DNA from: Verrucomicrobia bacterium UBA1629
GTDB lineage: Bacteria > Verrucomicrobiota > Kiritimatiellia > RFP12 > UBA1067
Assembly: GCA_002321305.1 (NCBI GenBank)
Contig: DCMF01000073.1
Coordinates: forward strand, 1 to 16,301
Reading direction: 5' to 3'
DNA: 16,301 bases
Within the stretch, counting starts at the first letter, position 1. Each line of letters starts with the position of its first letter. The notes under the pieces were generated by a model. That model saw nothing but the letters and a program-made list of their open reading frames with translations. It made no database searches and was not told the DNA's origin. This document shows positions 13,172 to 16,301 of this stretch, piece by piece. Both the position numbers and the translations under genes were made by a program.

Positions 13172-14488
13172 CTAAACGGCCGTCGCCCGCGCCTGTCCCG
13201 TGCCGAGCGCGCCCTGTCCTGCTTCCGTCATTCCGCCCTGTCCCGTGCCGGGCGCGCCCTGTCCTGCTTCCGCCATTCCGCCCTGTCCCGTGCCGGGCGC
13301 GCAAGCGTCCGGCCTTCTCCTGATCGCGACCGTCTCGAACGTCGGCGCCATCGTCTCCATGGCCGGGTCAAAGTAATAGTATTCGATCGTCGAGGCGTTG
13401 TCGCCGCTGATCGCCACGGCGGCGTTGATCCCGAAGTGGTGGTAAACGTAGTCGATGCACCGCTTGCGGAACTCGTAAAGGGCCTTGTTCGTCTCCTCCA
13501 TGCCGCACGCCCGCCGCATCTCCGGGTTCAACCTGTCACAGACGGTGCGTATGCCCTTGATCATCGTCTGCCCCGCGTCCAGCCGCGCGCCCGCATACAC
13601 CCGTATCTGCTCCCACAGCGCCTCCGGCACAGGCCACGTCACGCGCCGCTTCGAGCTGTGCATCGTCTTCTGCGGCACGTACGACAGGTAAACCCGCCCG
13701 TCCTGCCCCTGGAAGAAGTTCTCCGCCGTCAGCTTGCCGACGTCCTCCGGGCGCATCGCGAGATGGAGGATCATCGACGCGACGAGGAACGGCTGCTTGT
13801 CCTCGCGTTCCTGCAGCGCGGCATAGAAGAGATCCTGACGGTCGAGCAGTTCCCGCGACGGACGCTGGTAGCGCGGCGGATCGCGCACAAGCCCCGCGTC
13901 CGGCATCTTCACGCCGCGCACGAGAAACCCCAGCCGTTCGTAATATGGACGCGTCCACGGCGACGTGAGCGTCTGCATCGAGGAGATGTAACTCCAGGCC
14001 GACACGCCGGCGATCTTGCGTTCGGGACGAAGGAAGCTGTCGAATATCCGCTGCGGCGTCTCCTCGTTGAAGAGCTTCGTGTAGACGTCACCGTCGGAAA
14101 GCCCGCCCTCGGACATGACGAGCCGGAAGTTCTTCAGCGCATTCCGAATGGTCTTCTCGCGGGGCTTCAGGAAGCGCGGATCGTGGCTTCGCTCCGTCGC
14201 GAAGCGTTCGTAGGCGTGCGTAAGCTCGCCAAGCGTCGGTTCGCGAAGCCCATAGCGGCTGACGACGCCCAGCTTCTCCTCGCAGGACGTCTTCCAGGCG
14301 TTGTAGGCGTCCTTTAGCGGACGCAAGGCACGGCCCTTGCGGTCGATCAGGGCGTCATAGGGAGCATCGTCATAGGTCTTCGAGAAGCGCGTGCCGTTCA
14401 CCATGCAGGAGAAGCGGATGGAGCGCATGCGCGCACCAGTGCGAGCCTGTACGCCAGGCATGACGGTCTTGTAGGTTGAATCGGACAT
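13172..14488 (-). CDS. int: Tyrosine recombinase (integrase)
   Basis: Site-specific recombinase of 438 residues. Residues 20-65 resemble an arm-binding domain (IRFSCMVNGTRFSKTYDDA), 85-190 a SAM-like core-binding domain, and 215-380 the catalytic domain. Visible catalytic positions are Arg246 (LHLAMRPEDVGKL), a beta-hairpin Lys (274 or 280), Arg341 in YEFRK, and the nucleophile among Tyr370-372 (STIEYYYFDP). The usual H-x-x-R has Tyr338 for His, and the usual G-H before the tyrosine is G-D (362-363), so it is a divergent member. Residues 395-435 are an added tail of 15-residue GTGQG repeats. The ATG at 14488 is chosen because AGGAG stands 8 bp upstream. It lies at the border with core gene obg, as expected for an integrated element. 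Confidence 0.93.
   Translation of the reverse strand: MSDSTYKTVMPGVQARTGARMRSIRFSCMVNGTRFSKTYDDAPYDALIDRKGRALRPLKDAYNAWKTSCEEKLGVVSRYGLREPTLGELTHAYERFATERSHDPRFLKPREKTIRNALKNFRLVMSEGGLSDGDVYTKLFNEETPQRIFDSFLRPERKIAGVSAWSYISSMQTLTSPWTRPYYERLGFLVRGVKMPDAGLVRDPPRYQRPSRELLDRQDLFYAALQEREDKQPFLVASMILHLAMRPEDVGKLTAENFFQGQDGRVYLSYVPQKTMHSSKRRVTWPVPEALWEQIRVYAGARLDAGQTMIKGIRTVCDRLNPEMRRACGMEETNKALYEFRKRCIDYVYHHFGINAAVAISGDNASTIEYYYFDPAMETMAPTFETVAIRRRPDACAPGTGQGGMAEAGQGAPGTGQGGMTEAGQGALGTGQARATAV
13192..13310 (-). repeat. 45-bp in-frame tandem repeat in integrase C-terminus (site A)
   Basis: Units begin at 13192, 13237 and 13282, exactly 45 bp apart, each starting CCTGTCCCGTGCC and containing a second, related CCCTGTCCTGCTTCC half. 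On the minus strand they encode 15-residue units (GTGQGGMAEAGQGAP, GTGQGGMTEAGQGAL, GTGQARATAV) that end the integrase. Confidence 0.9.
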
Positions 14489-14491
14489 TGA

Positions 14492-14543
14492 GCGGACTCC
14501 TGACGGCGGACAGCCTGGAGCAAGGTTCAGCGTACCGTCCGCC
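14492..14543 (-). promoter_or_regulatory. Possible RNA switch in the integrase leader
   Basis: On the minus strand GGCGGAC (14543-14537) can pair with GTCCGCC (14511-14505), a perfect 7-bp stem ending just before the AGGAG ribosome binding site. A second GTCCGC (14497-14492), sharing the last G of AGGAG, could compete for the same arm. The two pairings exclude each other, so integrase translation might be controlled by leader folding. Confidence 0.35.
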
Positions 14544-14651
14544 CTGTAGAGAACCTTATGACGACGAGATTGCGAAATCTTGCGTAAACCGTTGTGCAAA
14601 CAGCCCGTTGAATTACACTAAATCGCCCAATACTCGACAAACACGACACAA

Positions 14652-14681
14652 AGTATATCACACTTATCGGCTTGAAATCAA
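14652..14681 (-). promoter_or_regulatory. Promoter for the integrase
   Basis: On the minus strand TTGATT (14681-14676), 18-bp spacer, TATACT (14657-14652), with TGA before it giving an extended -10 (TGATATACT). The start would be near 14645, about 157 nt before the integrase ATG. AGTGTGATATA is shared with the obg promoter. Confidence 0.8.
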
Positions 14682-14684
14682 GGG

Positions 14685-14752
14685 CGAATCGAACATTTCA
14701 TGTCCAAACAACAGAACTACCGCAGGTTCGTCCAGTTGAGCTACAATCCCAC
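14685..14752 (-). pseudogene. tRNA-like sequence, possible tRNA remnant or attachment site
   Basis: Read on the minus strand it begins GTGGGATTGTAGCTCAACTGGA, like the acceptor and D-arm of a tRNA (T-A at positions 8-9, GCTC D-stem, A-x-x-GG D-loop, closest in style to tRNA-Arg), has CCTGC where an anticodon stem might be, and GTTCGATTC at the distance expected for a T-loop. The D-stem has no partner, the T-stem does not pair, and no 3' acceptor strand complements GTGGGAT. It is therefore not a functional tRNA as written. A promoter of the same type as that of tRNA-Asn lies upstream and the integrase lies downstream. Confidence 0.4.
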
Positions 14753-14819
14753 GTATCTTCAGATACTTTTGAAGCATTTGTGAAATCTGCGGAATGACAC
14801 GCGAACCCCTAAACGCTTC
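14753..14819 (-). ncRNA. Putative structured RNA leader ahead of the tRNA-like sequence
   Basis: The predicted transcript from the promoter at 14827-14856 starts about where a 9-bp stem begins: GAAGCGTTT (14819-14811) with AAATGCTTC (14779-14771), one G-T pair. A hairpin GTATC-TGAA-GATAC follows (14767-14754). No open reading frame of note lies within. No known RNA family was recognised. Confidence 0.35.
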
Positions 14820-14856
14820 GGCGCGTAGTATATCATGTTGCTAACCTCGAAGTCAA
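14820..14856 (-). promoter_or_regulatory. Strong promoter upstream of the tRNA-like sequence
   Basis: On the minus strand TTGACT (14856-14851), 18-bp spacer, TATACT (14832-14827) with extended TGA. The 17 bp ATGATATACTACGCGCC is identical to that of the tRNA-Asn promoter (16259-16243), suggesting a stable-RNA gene. Confidence 0.85.
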
Positions 14857-14892
14857 ACAGGACACAGGCCCAGGCCAGGGCTTCAGCATGAT

Positions 14893-16050
14893 TCAGTGGA
14901 TGTTGCCGCGCGAGGGGTGCGACTTCTCCTTCGGCTTCTCCAACTTCAGGAACGTCGCGAACTTCAGGGCCTCCGCCGGGATCTCGTCGCCCGTCGTGTC
15001 GGGCATCTCGGAGAGGTCGGGCGCATCGGCGTGCGTGTGGTGGAACTTCGTCTTCGGGTTGACGAGCGCGCGCAGCGCGTCCTTGAAGGCGTCCAGCCCC
15101 TCGCGCGTCGCGCACGAGACGGCAATCGGCTCGACGCCCGTCTCCTTGACGAAGCGCGGCAGGTTCTCGCGCCCGGCCTCCGTGTCGAGCTTGTTCGCGA
15201 CGACGAGGAACGGACGCTCCGCCAGCTCGACCGAATACTCCTCGATCTCCCGCTTGAGGACCTCGTAGTCCGTCCACGGCTCGCGGTTGTCCGTCCCCGC
15301 CAAATCGATGACGTAGACAAGCACCTTCGAGCGCTCCAGGTGCTTCAGGAACGCGAGGCCGAGGCCGACGCCCTTCGCCGCGCCCTCGATGATGCCGGGC
15401 ACGTCCGCCAGGCGCACCTTCGCGTAGTCGTCGTAGACGACCGTGCCGACGATCGGGTTCAGCGTCGTGAACGGATAGGACGCGATCTTCGGCGTCGCCG
15501 CCGAAAGCGCCGCGAGCAGCGAGCTCTTGCCCGCGTTCGGGAAGCCGAGCAGTCCCGCGTCCGCAATCGACTTCAGCTCCAGCCTGAGGCGCCGCTCCTC
15601 GCACGGGCCGCCGGGCGTATGCTCGGTCGGCGCCTGGTTGACGGAGCTCTTGAAGTGGACGTTCCCGAAGCCGCCCGCGCCGCCCTTCGCGACGATGACG
15701 CGCTGGCCCGGCTCGGTGATGTCGGCGACGAGCTCGCCCGTCTCGGCGTCATAGACCTCGGTGCCGAGCGGCACGGGCACGACGAGATCCTTGCCGCGCT
15801 TGCCGAACATCTTCTGGCCCTGGCCGGGCGCGCCGTCCTGCGCGTAGCACTTCGGGTCGTAGTAGAGCGACAGGAGCGAGTTGACGTGTTCGGACGCCGC
15901 GAAGACGACGTCGCCGCCGCGCCCGCCGTCGCCGCCGTCCGGCCCGCCGAACGCGACAAGCGCCTCGCGGCGCATGGACGTCTTCCCGTCGCCGCCCTTG
16001 CCGGAGCGGACGAGCACCTCGACCTGGTCGATAAAAGTCTTCGCCTTCAT
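14893..16050 (-). CDS. obg: Obg GTPase (ribosome assembly, CgtA)
   Basis: Essential GTPase of 385 residues acting in large-subunit maturation. Residues 1-160 are the glycine-rich Obg fold (GGPDGGDGGRGGDV at 35-48, AKGGAGGFGN at 121-130). The GTPase domain has G1 GFPNAGKSS (169-177), G2 PFTTLNP (193-199), G3 DVPG (216-219), G4 NKLD (286-289) and G5 SCAT (312-315). The short C-terminal tail shows no OCT domain. The ATG at 16050 matches the family's usual start. There is no Shine-Dalgarno sequence: the bases before it are CCCCCCACTT, and a TATAAT box lies only 11 bp upstream, implying a nearly leaderless message. It is core chromosome and marks the outside of the mobile element. Confidence 0.98.
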   Translation of the reverse strand: MKAKTFIDQVEVLVRSGKGGDGKTSMRREALVAFGGPDGGDGGRGGDVVFAASEHVNSLLSLYYDPKCYAQDGAPGQGQKMFGKRGKDLVVPVPLGTEVYDAETGELVADITEPGQRVIVAKGGAGGFGNVHFKSSVNQAPTEHTPGGPCEERRLRLELKSIADAGLLGFPNAGKSSLLAALSAATPKIASYPFTTLNPIVGTVVYDDYAKVRLADVPGIIEGAAKGVGLGLAFLKHLERSKVLVYVIDLAGTDNREPWTDYEVLKREIEEYSVELAERPFLVVANKLDTEAGRENLPRFVKETGVEPIAVSCATREGLDAFKDALRALVNPKTKFHHTHADAPDLSEMPDTTGDEIPAEALKFATFLKLEKPKEKSHPSRGNIH

Positions 16051-16061
16051 AAGTGGGGGGT

Positions 16062-16070
16062 ATTATATCA
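16062..16070 (-). promoter_or_regulatory. Extended -10 promoter of obg, probably leaderless
   Basis: TGATATAAT on the minus strand (TATAAT at 16067-16062) ends 11 bp before the obg ATG, so the transcript should start about 4-6 nt before the codon. No good -35 is seen at the right distance (TGCAAA at 16090-16085 is poor). Confidence 0.75.
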
Positions 16071-16100
16071 CACTTCAAGGGGGCTTTGCACCACGCCCAA

Positions 16101-16129
16101 AGCAAAAACCCCAACTTTCGCTGGGGTTT
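16101..16129 (-). terminator. Intrinsic terminator of tRNA-Asn
   Basis: On the minus strand AAACCCCAGC-GAAA-GTTGGGGTTT forms a 10-bp stem (one G-T pair) with a GAAA tetraloop, followed by TTTTT overlapping the stem end. It starts 14 nt after the encoded CCA of the tRNA and precedes the obg promoter. Confidence 0.9.
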
Positions 16130-16142
16130 CTCGCTTTCAAAC

Positions 16143-16217
16143 TGGCTCGGGCGGCTGGATTCGAACCAGCGACCAATTGATTAACAGTCAACTGCGCTAC
16201 CACTGCGCCACGCCCGA
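16143..16217 (-). tRNA. tRNA-Asn (anticodon GUU)
   Basis: A complete cloverleaf of 75 nt including encoded CCA. The acceptor TCGGGCG pairs with CGCCCGA, D-stem GCGC with GCGC, anticodon stem GTTGA with TCAAT around loop CTGTTAA (anticodon GTT), five-base variable loop, and T-arm GCTGG-TTCGAAT-CCAGC. The discriminator base is G, as usual for bacterial tRNA-Asn. It has its own promoter and terminator. It is not disrupted by the mobile element, which lies on the other side of obg. Confidence 0.98.
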
Positions 16218-16226
16218 ACAATCAAC

Positions 16227-16240
16227 TGAACTTTCGTTCA
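16227..16240 (-). other. Leader hairpin before tRNA-Asn
   Basis: TGAAC-GAAA-GTTCA on the minus strand, a 5-bp stem with GAAA loop between the predicted start site and the tRNA 5' end, probably part of the trimmed precursor leader. Confidence 0.4.
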
Positions 16241-16242
16241 AT

Positions 16243-16279
16243 GGCGCGTAGTATATCATAAACGCCGCGCCTCATGCAA
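16243..16279 (-). promoter_or_regulatory. Promoter of tRNA-Asn
   Basis: On the minus strand TTGCAT (16279-16274), 18-bp spacer, TATACT (16255-16250) with extended TGA and discriminator ACGCGCC. The predicted start is about 26 nt before the tRNA. Confidence 0.85.
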
Positions 16280-16301
16280 GGGGGAGTCAACCATAAATTT
16301 T

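Larger units (their letters stand above)
14489..14892. other. Non-coding interval between integrase and obg
   Basis: This 404-bp stretch holds no convincing gene for a protein. From the obg side on the minus strand it contains a weak GC hairpin after obg (GCCC/GGGC near 14862-14876), a strong promoter, a 9-bp stem, a small hairpin, a tRNA-like sequence, a second promoter that should drive the integrase, and the integrase leader of about 157 nt. The obvious candidate for an attachment site lies here, but no matching second copy was found in the window. Confidence 0.6.

Noticed and set aside
13192..13310. Regularly spaced repeats resembling a small CRISPR array
   Set aside because: The units are contiguous tandem repeats of 45 bp within the integrase reading frame, with no unique spacers and no cas genes.
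14771..14819. Faint likeness of GCGTGTC..TCCGCAG to part of tmRNA
   Set aside because: No tag reading frame, no tRNA-like 3' end with pairing acceptor and no CCA follow, so the match is too short to mean tmRNA.
14759..15604. Alternative minus-strand frame of 281 codons over the obg gene
   Set aside because: It overlaps obg in a different frame with Arg/Gly/Ala-rich composition and no domain; obg itself is unmistakable.
16143..16217. tRNA-Asn as the integration site of the element
   Set aside because: The tRNA is intact with its own terminator and is separated from the integrase by obg; no partial duplicate of its 3' end was found in the window.
14820..16259. The 17-bp direct repeat as attachment sites flanking obg
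   Set aside because: Both copies sit exactly at the -10 and start region of promoters with good -35 boxes, and the DNA between is a core gene, so shared promoter sequence is the simpler reading. It is kept only as an alternative in the findings.

Overview
This window looks like GC-rich bacterial chromosome carrying an integrated element. The right end (about 14.9-16.3 kb) is ordinary core genome: a tRNA-Asn(GUU) gene with its promoter and terminator, and obg, encoding the ribosome-assembly GTPase Obg. Both are on the minus strand. Immediately downstream of obg lie a tyrosine-recombinase integrase, a coiled-coil protein of 297 residues and a giant protein of about 2,912 residues. The giant protein has a zincin (HEYGH) motif and sections resembling the 'polyvalent' proteins that phages and conjugative elements deliver into recipient cells. 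These three genes also run on the minus strand, so the integrase sits at the chromosome-element border. Between obg and the integrase is a non-coding stretch with two strong promoters and a tRNA-like sequence, which could be the attachment site. The phylum cannot be fixed from the sequence. Encoded CCA, extended -10 promoters and high GC give no more than a hint, and a PVC-type Gram-negative would only be a guess.

Beyond the giant gene (3.4-1.96 kb, minus strand) is a compact three-gene operon with a near-consensus promoter. It encodes a HEPN-domain protein, an unrecognised 161-residue protein and a SecB-like protein. The order toxin, antitoxin, chaperone is that of toxin-antitoxin-chaperone (TAC) modules, but the known SecB-TAC modules use HigBA-type toxins. 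A HEPN-based version is the best candidate here for an undescribed system. The operon is bounded by 13-bp direct repeats, two more copies of which lie elsewhere in the window.

The left end (0-2.0 kb, plus strand) is an accessory patch. It has an XRE-family repressor-like gene, two AT-rich genes for a membrane-anchored and an exported protein, and a translationally coupled pair of small genes. The second of that pair is a DUF2335-like protein that appears cut short where it meets the TAC-like operon.

The feature no single annotation explains is a short GC-rich repeat (minus-strand coding GTGQG, plus-strand core CCTGTCCCGTGCC). It is found in frame at six loci in three adjacent genes (integrase, coiled-coil protein, giant protein), as single copies or as 27- and 45-bp tandem units, always in Ala/Gly-rich linkers or C-terminal tails. 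This ties the three genes together as one element.
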